From Nitrospira sp. ST-bin4 (GTDB lineage: Bacteria > Nitrospirota > Nitrospiria > Nitrospirales > Nitrospiraceae), in the NCBI GenBank assembly GCA_002083565.1, contig MSXM01000079.1:11152-48954 (forward strand): a stretch of 37,803 bases of DNA, written 5' to 3'. Shown here piece after piece: positions 8,638-15,925 of the stretch (within the stretch, counting starts at the first letter, position 1; each line of letters opens with the position of its first letter). The notes beneath the pieces were generated by a model. That model was not told the origin of the DNA, made no database searches, and saw nothing but the letters and a program-made list of their open reading frames with translations. Made by a program: the position numbers and the translations under genes.

Positions 8638-8766
8638 ATGAAGAGGGAATGTGCGGTCAATCGGCGGATGGCGGATCTGGCGCAGCCGGAAATCAGGGCC
8701 AGGACACACACGCGTGTGAGGGCGAAGGGACTTAACATGGCGCAAGCATTGTTGAGGGCTTGCTGA
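8638..8766 (+). CDS. 42-aa mini-ORF resembling the N-terminus of the next gene
   Basis: A short frame with an excellent ribosome binding site (AGGAGG, 7-8 bases before ATG 8638). It ends in a TGATG overlap with the aminotransferase start. Its residues 10-36 align without gaps to residues 8-34 of that aminotransferase: shared LAQ, IRA, T, G, NM and Q plus conservative changes (P/S, E/D, L/I, A/S). By hand 12 of 27 positions are identical. In the first ten aligned codons several matching residues use different codons. After the matched region the ORF stops. It is either the remnant of a second aminotransferase gene or a leader peptide that now couples translation of the downstream gene. Confidence 0.6.
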   Translation: MKRECAVNRRMADLAQPEIRARTHTRVRAKGLNMAQALLRAC

Positions 8767-9923
8767 TGAAACACAACCCAAGCGACCGCACCGCCCGCCT
8801 TGCTCAATCCGATATCCGAGCCATGACCCTAGCCTGTGCGAAGGTCAACGGGATCAATATGTCCCAGGGTGTTTGTGATACCCCGGTTCCCCCCATCGTC
8901 ATACAGGCAGCAAAAGCAGCCATGGATCAAGGCCATAACATCTATTCACGGTTTGACGGGATCACAGAGTTGCGACAGGCGATCGCCTCAAAGCTGGCGA
9001 GCTACAATCGCATCACGGCTGATCCGGAAACCAATATTACGGTCAGTGCCGGAGCCACGGGCTCTTTCCAGGCGACTTGCATGGCTCTGCTTAATCCGGG
9101 CGACGAAGTCATCCTCTTTGCACCCTTCTACGCGTATCATGTCCAAGCCATCCTTGCGGTCGAGGCTGTTCCTCGATATGTCTCGATGCATGCGCCCGAA
9201 TGGAGTGTTGACATGCAGGAACTGGAGCGGGTGATTACTCCGAAGGCTAAGGCGCTCGTCGTGAATTCCCCCGGAAACCCTTCCGGGAAGGTGTTCACAC
9301 GAACAGAATTGGAACAGATTGCAGAAATTGCCTGTCGCCATGATCTGATGGTGATTACAGATGAAATCTATGAATATTTTGTGTTTGACGGTCGCGAGCA
9401 CATCAGTGTGGCAACTCTCCCGAACATGGCAGACCGTACGATTACCATTGGAGGCTACTCCAAGACGTTCAGCATCACTGGTTGGCGGATTGGCTACAGC
9501 GTGGCAGAGGCCACGTGGGCGAAAGCCATCGGAGCCATGAGCGATGTGCTGTATGTGTGTGCACCGACACCGTTGCAGTATGGGGTGGCCGCTGGAATTC
9601 GTGAGCTGCCGCAATCGTTTTATGCTGGGCTTGCAAAAGAGCATCAACAGAAGCGTGATCGATTCTGTCGCGCGCTGGACAAGGCGGGCCTGCCTCCCTC
9701 TGTTCCACAGGGAGCGTACTATGTGCTGGCTGATGTGACACGCCTTCCAGGGAAGACCGGTCGAGATCGTGCGATGTACCTCTTGGATAAAACCGGTGTA
9801 GCAGGGGTACCGGGAGAAGCCTTCTTCGAAGGGCCGGAGGGCAGTCGCTTTATGCGGTTTTGCATGGCGAAAACTGACGAAGATTTGGAAGAGGCCAGCC
9901 TACGTATAGAACAGCTTGGGTAA
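8766..9923 (+). CDS. PLP-dependent aminotransferase, class I/II
   Basis: A fold-type I aminotransferase of 385 aa. The PLP lysine is K233 in GGYSKTFSITGWRIGY. Other family landmarks are NSPGNPSGKV (substrate and PLP contacts), VITDEIYEYFVF (the Asp that binds the pyridine nitrogen) and the late RFMRFCMA arginine that binds the carboxylate. It belongs to the aspartate/aromatic aminotransferase group; the exact amino donor cannot be read from sequence. GAGGG at 8754-8758 serves as ribosome binding site for ATG 8766, and it lies inside the preceding mini-ORF, whose stop overlaps this start. Its codons look more AT-rich than those of its neighbours, which could mean acquisition. Confidence 0.92.
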   Translation: MKHNPSDRTARLAQSDIRAMTLACAKVNGINMSQGVCDTPVPPIVIQAAKAAMDQGHNIYSRFDGITELRQAIASKLASYNRITADPETNITVSAGATGSFQATCMALLNPGDEVILFAPFYAYHVQAILAVEAVPRYVSMHAPEWSVDMQELERVITPKAKALVVNSPGNPSGKVFTRTELEQIAEIACRHDLMVITDEIYEYFVFDGREHISVATLPNMADRTITIGGYSKTFSITGWRIGYSVAEATWAKAIGAMSDVLYVCAPTPLQYGVAAGIRELPQSFYAGLAKEHQQKRDRFCRALDKAGLPPSVPQGAYYVLADVTRLPGKTGRDRAMYLLDKTGVAGVPGEAFFEGPEGSRFMRFCMAKTDEDLEEASLRIEQLG

Positions 9924-10250
9924 CGGACAATTCCCTAAATGTATCTTTACACGGGTCCCTGCCGTCAAGACCTTGCCTGACTCCGGCCATTTTTCCATCC
10001 AGCCATACTGCTAGTTTTCATCCCAGGCCTCATTGAGTCGGGGGAGAGGCTAGCCGATCAGGCAAGATAACTGGAATAGATGTAGAGATTCTCAAAGGAT
10101 GTTCTCGTCAACTAAATACAATTAGGAGCATCTGGCTTGCCAATGCTGCCATGCTTGGGGTCTTTCCCGTTGGACAGCAGGTCTTCACTCCAATATCAAA
10201 AGCGGCTGCCAGCTTGTCTGCATCACACGTCCATGGTATGAATTTCCCCC
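9924..10250. other. gene-free stretch after the aminotransferase
   Basis: No convincing gene, tRNA or strong hairpin is seen in these 327 bases. A minus-strand frame crosses part of it but continues into the opposite strand of the next gene and has no recognisable protein character. The sequence is somewhat more AT-rich than the surroundings. Confidence 0.5.
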
Positions 10251-10700
10251 ATGAACCAGACTCTGTACGTGGTGATCGGTATTGCCGCTGTCCTGTCAGT
10301 TGTGGGGTGTGCAGCTCGCCCCATGGTTGAGCCACCGGTTTCGGTTGATTTGTCTGCGGACGACCGGTCGGTGCTGGCAGGGGAGTGGGAATATGAAGAC
10401 GGCGCCGCAATCATTCTCCGACTTGACGAACAAGGGAATGGGACCTATTCCTACAAGGACGGGCGATTTGAAACCACTCACTTTTTGGACCAGACCTGGA
10501 TGGGAAAGTGGTATCAAAAGGAAAACGACCGCGAAGGTGGTTTCTCGGTAAAATTATCGAAGGATCATTCAGAAGGCCAGGGTACGTGGTGGTACGCTCG
10601 GATTGGGGCAGACCATACGCCCACCCAAAAAGGCGGCACTTTTCATCTCAGTAAGAAGTCCTCCCTTGCCAATCTCAGCGCTACCCCTCCCGCGCCTTGA
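10251..10700 (+). CDS. hypothetical lipoprotein (149 aa)
   Basis: The N-terminus has a hydrophobic segment ending in SVVGC, so C20 is a likely lipidation site and the protein should be attached to a membrane facing the periplasm. The mature part is rich in Gly, Trp and Tyr with alternating polarity (GEWEYEDG, GTYSYKDG, GKWYQKE). This suggests a small beta-sheet or lipocalin-like fold of the kind in which a residual function is scored against a polar ligand. That fold is inference; I do not recognise the family. The C-terminus is Ser- and Pro-rich. It has its own spacing from both neighbours and is probably monocistronic. Confidence 0.7.
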   Translation: MNQTLYVVIGIAAVLSVVGCAARPMVEPPVSVDLSADDRSVLAGEWEYEDGAAIILRLDEQGNGTYSYKDGRFETTHFLDQTWMGKWYQKENDREGGFSVKLSKDHSEGQGTWWYARIGADHTPTQKGGTFHLSKKSSLANLSATPPAP

Positions 10701-10884
10701 GTTCACCGTCAAGCACCGCGAAATCCATGCATCCTGAATACGTCGCCGCGTGGGAACAGGCGCGCAGCTGCCGCATGACCGTATCCGGACAAGACAGACA
10801 CGCAGTGGTGATCCCTTCGTAGCGGAGAACCGGTGCCTGGATAGGCTTGACCTCCTGCGGGAATCTGCGTACAAGCACAGTGCT

Positions 10885-11940
10885 ATGAAGCTGGTTCAGA
10901 AACGATCGAAGAAGACAGGATTGTCGCCTGGCACGCTGATCCACATCGGTGAACAGCGGGCGGACAGGGTTGCGATCACGCTGTTCACCTATTCAGGTGC
11001 GCAATGCGACGAGCGCTCCGTCATAGATCCGAACGATCTGCGCCTGCCTGTGGACGAAACGGTCACGTGGATCAATGTCAGCGGCGTGCACAAGGTCGAT
11101 GTGCTGGAGGCAATTGGGAAGCAGTTCGGTCTTCATCCTCTTCTCTTGGAAGACATCGCGAATACGGATCAGCGGCCCAAGCTGGACGATTACGAGACCT
11201 GTTTGTTCCTGGTTATGAAGATGCTGACCGGGACCGACCGAGGAGACACCCTGGTTGAGCAGATCAGTTTCGTGATCGGGCGCAACTACGTGCTGTCGTT
11301 CCAGGAGAATGGAACTGATGTGTTTCGTCCGGTCCGCGATCGATTGCGTAGCGGCAAGGGGCGGCTCCGTCAGCACGGATCGGACTACCTGCTCTATGCG
11401 CTGGTGGATGCGGTCGTAGACGAATATTTTGCGGTGCTGGAAATGCTGGGTGAAAAGATCGAGGCGCTACAAGAAAGAGTGGTGGCGAATCCGAACCCGG
11501 ACACGCTGAGGGACATCCACGCACTCAAACGGCAGCTATTGTTTGTCCGCCGGGCTGTCTGGCCTCTCCGGGAGGCCCTTAACAGCCTTTCCCGGTCGGA
11601 ACATCCATTCCTGCGCGAGCCCATCAAGGTGTTTTTCCGTGACGTCCATGACCATGTGATACAAATCGTCGATACGATCGAGACGCTGCGCGAGATGGTC
11701 TCGTCCAGCCTGGACATCTACCTCTCAAGCGTCAGCTATCGTTTGAATGCCGTCATGCGCGTGCTCACGGTTATCACGACGATCTTTATGCCCCTCAGCT
11801 TTATTGCGAGCATTTACGGGATGAATTTCGAACATATGCCGGAACTGAAATGGGAATGGGGGTATCCGCTGATCCTGGGAATTATGGGCCTCGTCGCGGG
11901 TGGGATGCTGATCGGATTCCGGCAGCGCAAATGGCTCTAA
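10885..11940 (+). CDS. corA: CorA-type magnesium/cobalt channel
   Basis: CorA is a pentameric inner-membrane channel for Mg2+ (also Co2+ and Ni2+). The signature YGMN is at residues 311-314, at the end of the first of two C-terminal membrane helices (about 290-311 and 325-345). The cytoplasmic N-terminal funnel domain (residues about 20-240) includes ETVTWINVSGVHKVDVLE and LLEDIANTDQRPKLDDYE, typical of the family. The frame extends upstream to 10750. ATG 10885 gives 351 aa, close to family length, and starts where similarity begins, although no strong ribosome binding site is seen. It converges on the minus-strand gene ending at 11970, with 29 bases between. Confidence 0.93.
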   Translation: MKLVQKRSKKTGLSPGTLIHIGEQRADRVAITLFTYSGAQCDERSVIDPNDLRLPVDETVTWINVSGVHKVDVLEAIGKQFGLHPLLLEDIANTDQRPKLDDYETCLFLVMKMLTGTDRGDTLVEQISFVIGRNYVLSFQENGTDVFRPVRDRLRSGKGRLRQHGSDYLLYALVDAVVDEYFAVLEMLGEKIEALQERVVANPNPDTLRDIHALKRQLLFVRRAVWPLREALNSLSRSEHPFLREPIKVFFRDVHDHVIQIVDTIETLREMVSSSLDIYLSSVSYRLNAVMRVLTVITTIFMPLSFIASIYGMNFEHMPELKWEWGYPLILGIMGLVAGGMLIGFRQRKWL

Positions 11941-11969
11941 CGGCAGGATGCTAACAAGTCTTCCAGCGG

Positions 11970-12311
11970 CTATTCCTGGATTTCCACGCGGTCGACGAAG
12001 TAGGTTGTTTCACCGAAGCAGGTGGTCGGAAGGTAGCGGTATTCTTTGTAATGCAGGACGACGCGCTTGCCCATCGCGCGTGAGAGGTCGTCGGCTATTC
12101 GATCGTCCCAGACTGTAAATCCCCAGAGCAGCGGCGCGACACCGGGGACCGTGGTCATCGCCAGCTCGCCTTCATGGGTTTTGCACACCCAACCTTTTCT
12201 GGAAAACTTCTGGATGTAGCCCGCGCGATTGCCGTCCGAATAGGTCCAGTTGAAGGCGACCGTCAGATAGCTTGCCAGAAGAAACACAACCAGAGTCACC
12301 ACCCACTTCAT
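11970..12311 (-). CDS. small membrane-anchored protein downstream of leuD
   Basis: A 113-aa protein with one N-terminal hydrophobic helix (WVVTLVVFLLASYLTVAF) and a soluble, presumably periplasmic, domain holding two Cys residues (in GWVCKTHEG and PTTCFGETTYFV) that could pair. GGAAGG lies 7 bases before ATG 12311; the longer frame upstream overlaps leuD and is rejected. It begins 19 bases after leuD ends, so it is probably in the same transcript. It has no visible link to leucine synthesis. I do not recognise the family, although the WVCKTHEGELAM text occurs, from memory, in similar short hypothetical proteins. Confidence 0.7.
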   Translation of the reverse strand: MKWVVTLVVFLLASYLTVAFNWTYSDGNRAGYIQKFSRKGWVCKTHEGELAMTTVPGVAPLLWGFTVWDDRIADDLSRAMGKRVVLHYKEYRYLPTTCFGETTYFVDRVEIQE

Positions 12312-12330
12312 CGGCAATCCTTCCCGCGTG

Positions 12331-12951
12331 CTACAGAATGTCGGTAAACAGCCATGGCGCATCCTGCTTGCGCCGGCGTTCGTAGGCCGTGATGGCCGCT
12401 TCGTGTTGAAGGGTGAGCCCGATGGAATCGAGCCCCCGATAGAGGCAATCTTTGCGGAAGGGGTCCACATCGAATCGGTAGGCGGCTCCATCCGGTGTCG
12501 TCACACACTGGTCGCCGAGATCGACGGTGAGTCGATATCCCTCTGTGCCGGTGACGTCTTTCATTATGGACAGCACTTCGTCCGCTTGCAGCACGACGGG
12601 TAAGATCCCGTTTTGGAAACAGTTGTTGTAGAAAATGTCGGCAAAGCTCGGAGCGATGACACAGCGAAATCCCTGATCAAGCAAGGCCCATGGTGCATGT
12701 TCGCGGGATGAGCCGCTGCCGAAGTTATCGCGGGTCAACAAGATCGTGGCGCCCTGATAGCGGGCTTGATTTAAAAAGAAGTTGGGATCAGGCGATCCAT
12801 CTTTCTTCCTGCGCCAATCGAAAAACAGTCCTTCGCGAAGGCCGGTCCGCTTGATTGTTTTCAAAAACTGTTTGGGAATGATCTGGTCCGTGTCGACATT
12901 GACCCGGTCGAGCGGAGCGACTAATCCGGTGAGCGTAGTAAAGGCTTGCAT
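12331..12951 (-). CDS. leuD: 3-isopropylmalate dehydratase small subunit
   Basis: LeuD, 206 aa, is the swivelling domain that completes the active site of isopropylmalate isomerase, converting 2- to 3-isopropylmalate in leucine synthesis. It shows NVDTDQIIPKQFLKTI at residues 18-33, then DNFGSGSSREHAPWAL (about 75-90), the substrate-binding loop, and SFADIFYNNCFQNGILP (about 102-118). It lies 45 bases after leuC on the minus strand and should be made from the same message. The spacer carries a heptamer repeat. Confidence 0.96.
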   Translation of the reverse strand: MQAFTTLTGLVAPLDRVNVDTDQIIPKQFLKTIKRTGLREGLFFDWRRKKDGSPDPNFFLNQARYQGATILLTRDNFGSGSSREHAPWALLDQGFRCVIAPSFADIFYNNCFQNGILPVVLQADEVLSIMKDVTGTEGYRLTVDLGDQCVTTPDGAAYRFDVDPFRKDCLYRGLDSIGLTLQHEAAITAYERRRKQDAPWLFTDIL

Positions 12952-12960
12952 GAGTTCCTT

Positions 12961-12988
12961 GTTAGGCGTGAAACGTGAGGCGTAAGGC
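12961..12988. repeat. four-copy 7-bp tandem repeat in the leuC-leuD spacer
   Basis: Four heptamers with pattern GTNARRC, such as GTGAGGC and GTAAGGC, fill most of the 45-base spacer. On the leu mRNA strand each reads like GCCTCAC, close to the NNYTCAC heptamers at 3735-3769. Confidence 0.7.
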
Positions 12989-12996
12989 GACGCGGC

Positions 12997-14400
12997 TCAT
13001 GGCCAGTTCCTGATGTCCACAAAGTGCCCTTCGATCGCAGCGGCGACCGCCATAGCCGGCGACACCAGATGAGTTCTGCCTCCTGCCCCCTGGCGGCCCT
13101 CAAAATTTCGATTGCTGGTGGAAGCACATCGTTCGCCCGGCTGGAGGACGTCGGCATTCATGGCCAGGCACATGCTGCAGCCCGCTTCGCGCCATTCAAA
13201 TCCGGCCTCGCGGAACACACGATCCAGCCCTTCCGCTTCTGCTTGCTGCTTGACGAGCCCCGATCCGGGTACCACCATGGCATGGACCGTTTTTGCCACC
13301 CGTTTCCCCTTCGCGAGGCTTGCGGCGAGACGGAGGTCCTCGATTCTGGAGTTGGTGCAGGAGCCGATAAACACTTTGTCGATCGTGATGCCGGTGATCG
13401 GCATGTTGGGAGAGAGGCCCATGTACTCCAGCGCCCGTTCCGTCGCGTGTTTCGTGTTCTCGTCGGAGATTGTTTTAGGGTCCGGCACGGTCTGATCCAC
13501 CCCGACCACCATGCCGGGGTTGGTTCCCCAGCTGACTTGAGGCGCGATGTCCTCCGCCCGCAAGGTGACCGTCACGTCATACCGGGCCTCCGCATCGGTC
13601 TTGAGCTTGTGCCAGGCGTTCACGGCTTGTTCGAAGAGGTCGCCTTTGGGCGCGAGTGGACGCCCCTTGATATAGGCAATCGTTTTTTCATCCGGCGCCA
13701 CCATGCCGGCGCGGGCTCCGCCTTCAATCGACATATTGCAGAGCGTCATCCGCCCTTCCATGCTCAGGGCACGAATGGCCGATCCGGTGTATTCGATCAC
13801 ATACCCGGTTCCCCCGGCAGTGCCGATCTTGCCGATGATGGCGAGGATGATATCTTTGGCCGAGCATCGATCCGACAGCACGCCGTCGACGCGGATTTCC
13901 ATCGTCTTCGGCCGTTTTTGAATCAAGCATTGGGTTGCCAGCACATGTTCGACTTCGCTGGTTCCGATGCCGAATGCCAGCGCCCCGAATGCCCCGTGGG
14001 TCGATGTGTGAGAGTCTCCGCAGACGATCGTTGTGCCCGGCAGGGTGAATCCTTGCTCGGGCCCGATGACGTGGACGACGCCTTGCCGGACATCGTTCAT
14101 GCCATAGAGCGTGATCCCAAAATCCCGGCAATTGTCCTCCAAGGTTTGGATCTGCTTGGCGCTGATCGGGTCTGCAATCGCAAGCTTCCGGTCGGTGGTC
14201 GGGACATTGTGATCAGGGACCGCAAGGGTAGCCGCGGTACGCCGCGGCCGGCGTCCGGCAAGCTTCAATCCTTCAAATGCTTGAGGAGACGTCACTTCAT
14301 GGACAAGCTGCCGATCGATATACAGCAGTGTGGTTCCGTCCGGCTCTGAGCGAACGACATGGGATTCCCAGATTTTGTCGAGTAAGGTCGAGCCTGCCAT
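12997..14400 (-). CDS. leuC: 3-isopropylmalate dehydratase large subunit
   Basis: LeuC, 467 aa, is the aconitase-family subunit that carries the [4Fe-4S] cluster. The three cluster cysteines are visible at C348 (GSCTNSR), C408 and C411 (CSMC), at the spacing known from the E. coli enzyme. Other motifs are VCGDSHTSTHGAFGALAFG and the closing SPAMAVAAAIEGHFVDIR. The frame runs on to 14454, but AAGGA lies 6-7 bases before ATG 14400 and MAGSTLLDKIWESH is the usual N-terminus. It is the first gene of leuC-leuD and divergent from the MEKHLA gene, so the 170 bases between must hold both promoters. Confidence 0.96.
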   Translation of the reverse strand: MAGSTLLDKIWESHVVRSEPDGTTLLYIDRQLVHEVTSPQAFEGLKLAGRRPRRTAATLAVPDHNVPTTDRKLAIADPISAKQIQTLEDNCRDFGITLYGMNDVRQGVVHVIGPEQGFTLPGTTIVCGDSHTSTHGAFGALAFGIGTSEVEHVLATQCLIQKRPKTMEIRVDGVLSDRCSAKDIILAIIGKIGTAGGTGYVIEYTGSAIRALSMEGRMTLCNMSIEGGARAGMVAPDEKTIAYIKGRPLAPKGDLFEQAVNAWHKLKTDAEARYDVTVTLRAEDIAPQVSWGTNPGMVVGVDQTVPDPKTISDENTKHATERALEYMGLSPNMPITGITIDKVFIGSCTNSRIEDLRLAASLAKGKRVAKTVHAMVVPGSGLVKQQAEAEGLDRVFREAGFEWREAGCSMCLAMNADVLQPGERCASTSNRNFEGRQGAGGRTHLVSPAMAVAAAIEGHFVDIRNWP

Positions 14401-14568
14401 AACGAATCCTTGTTGGGTGTATTCGCCGAATGCTGATTGCGCCCTATTATACATAGGCGGTTGGTTGCATGCCAGGGACCGGCTGCCCCTTGCGTCGTTC
14501 TTCTGTCCGTGTTAGCAGAAAGATCGTCCGGCTTCGTCGCACCAGATCCTGATCCGACATTGCAGCGC

Positions 14569-15039
14569 ATGACTTCTCTTATATGGGCGCTCCCATCAGT
14601 CATTGCCTGGTCGAAGCAGTTGCTCGACAGTTATCACCATTGGATCGGCCGAGACTTGCTTGTCCGATCCGGCTCGATTGAAGATCAAGCAGAGGCGCTC
14701 TTTGCCGCGCCGTTCGTTGTCGTATCGCATGGGGTGGAGACGGACCCGATTCTGAATTACGGGAATCAGGCGGCGCTCGATCTATGGGAGATGACGTGGG
14801 ACCGGCTGACGCGCACGCCGTCGCATCACACCGCCGAGCCGATGAATCGAGCTGAGCGTGCGCGCATGCTTCAACAAGTAAAAGAGCGGGGCTCCTATGA
14901 CCGTTATCGAGGCGTGCGCATTTCAGCGACGGGGCGCCGATTTCTTGTCGAGGATGCCGTCGTATGGACTGTCATAGACGCGCAGGGCCGATCCCTCGGT
15001 CAGGCCGCGACGTTCTCACGATGGTCGAGGGTATCGTGA
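14569..15039 (+). CDS. MEKHLA-domain protein (PAS-related)
   Basis: A 156-aa protein that is almost all one MEKHLA domain. Landmarks are FVVVSHGVETDPILNYGNQA (about residues 50-70), ALDLWEMTWDRLTRTPS, the AEPMNRAERARML segment and a C-terminal RRFLVEDAVVWTVID-GQAATFSRW. The fold is related to PAS sensor domains and occurs in plants and bacteria; the ligand is not established. The start is uncertain: ATG 14569 lacks a clear ribosome binding site and GTG 14509 is an in-frame alternative. It converges on the barrel gene with a single base between the two stops, so the transcripts probably overlap. Confidence 0.8.
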   Translation: MTSLIWALPSVIAWSKQLLDSYHHWIGRDLLVRSGSIEDQAEALFAAPFVVVSHGVETDPILNYGNQAALDLWEMTWDRLTRTPSHHTAEPMNRAERARMLQQVKERGSYDRYRGVRISATGRRFLVEDAVVWTVIDAQGRSLGQAATFSRWSRVS

Positions 15040-15040
15040 G

Positions 15041-15742
15041 TTAGAAGGGGAGGTAGACTTCAACACCCCCATAGACTCCGCTATGGAACGAGGTACTGTG
15101 TTGATAGCCGCTTTTGGCGAGCACGTGGAATTTCCCGATCGGCACTTCGATCAACGGTCCGGTCTGTACCGCACGAAAATCTCCGTTGCCCATACCTGCA
15201 ACCTCCCATCCTACATACGTGCTGCAACAGCCGCTGGCGACCTGGCGGGCAAGCAGTTTTCCCCGCAGCCGGCCCCAGAAATAGTTATCGAGATCGGCAT
15301 AGGAGCCGATGGCGTGAAGGCTGCCCTTTTCGTGCCAATACATCGCTTCGACTTGCGCGAACGCTCCGATTTGATGGTCTGTTGAGGAGGGTGCGTTCAG
15401 CCGCTCTTCCTCGATACGCCGGAGTTGCGGACCAGCCAATGCCGAGACGGTCACGCGGCCGAATGTCTGAGAGATACCGAAAGAAGGGACGATAAACTGC
15501 ACATTGGTATCCAGGGTTCTCCCATTACTCACAGAGCTATAACCGAGTCCGGCGGTCATGGCCTGTACGAAGAGATTCGTTCCTCCTCTCATCTGTAAGA
15601 GTGGTGTCCGGATGCCCATATATCCGAAGTATTGGCTTTTGTTGTCGATTTGAAACCCGGTGAACAGATCTCCTGCCTTCGCGGGAGCGGGCATGACCCC
15701 CAGGATCATGGTTGTCAGTAGGCATAGTGTCAATCGCGTCAT
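15041..15742 (-). CDS. outer-membrane beta-barrel, BcsS-like
   Basis: A 233-aa exported protein. The signal peptide is residues 1-23 (LTLCLLTTMILGVMPAPAKA), and AAGGAG lies 7 bases before ATG 15742. The mature part alternates short amphipathic strands (FTGFQIDNKSQYFGYMG, GAFAQVEAMYWHEKG, KFHVLAKSGYQ) and ends in VEVYLPF; a terminal Phe is the usual outer-membrane barrel signal. Size, strand pattern and its place after a cellulose synthase fit the BcsS family, a cellulose-associated barrel of unknown exact role. That assignment is inference. A long structured spacer separates it from bcsA. Confidence 0.6.
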   Translation of the reverse strand: MTRLTLCLLTTMILGVMPAPAKAGDLFTGFQIDNKSQYFGYMGIRTPLLQMRGGTNLFVQAMTAGLGYSSVSNGRTLDTNVQFIVPSFGISQTFGRVTVSALAGPQLRRIEEERLNAPSSTDHQIGAFAQVEAMYWHEKGSLHAIGSYADLDNYFWGRLRGKLLARQVASGCCSTYVGWEVAGMGNGDFRAVQTGPLIEVPIGKFHVLAKSGYQHSTSFHSGVYGGVEVYLPF

Positions 15743-15758
15743 CGTTTTGCTCCTTCTT

Positions 15759-15873
15759 GGACACGTGCGATGTGAAATCGGACCCGGATGATGTCCCCCA
15801 CGTGTCCGGGTCGTCTCAATGGCTGATCGGCACATCGCATGTCGACAAGGACCCCGTCGACGTCGACTCCTTG
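15759..15873 (-). promoter_or_regulatory. structured bcsA-bcsS spacer with competing helices
   Basis: Several perfect inverted repeats overlap here. State A is an outer 9-bp helix (15766-15774 with 15831-15839, TGCGATGTG) that can enclose an 8-bp helix (15781-15788 with 15805-15812, GACCCGGA). State B is a 9-bp helix (15759-15767 with 15799-15807, GGACACGTG) that uses bases of both A helices and so excludes them. A further 6-bp hairpin (15846-15851 with 15868-15873) encloses tandem GTCGAC sites. The barrel gene's ribosome binding site is directly downstream. It could set the bcsA:bcsS ratio by attenuation, RNA processing or protein binding; no known riboswitch class was recognised. Confidence 0.5.
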
Positions 15874-15925
15874 CCGTCTCATGATCCAACCGGTTATTGC
15901 ACCGGGGATCAATCGCGAGGTCTAC

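Noticed and set aside
10108..10410. minus-strand frame in the gap after the aminotransferase
   Set aside because: It overlaps the lipoprotein gene on the other strand and has neither a ribosome binding site nor a recognisable motif. A remnant cannot be excluded.
13024..14349. 441-codon plus-strand open frame
   Set aside because: It lies wholly antisense to leuC, which has all its cluster cysteines; the protein has no family character. It is a shadow of GC-rich codon use.
15841..15867. Three GTCGAC sites as a possible operator
   Set aside because: They are better explained as parts of the spacer hairpin; no known regulator site matches.
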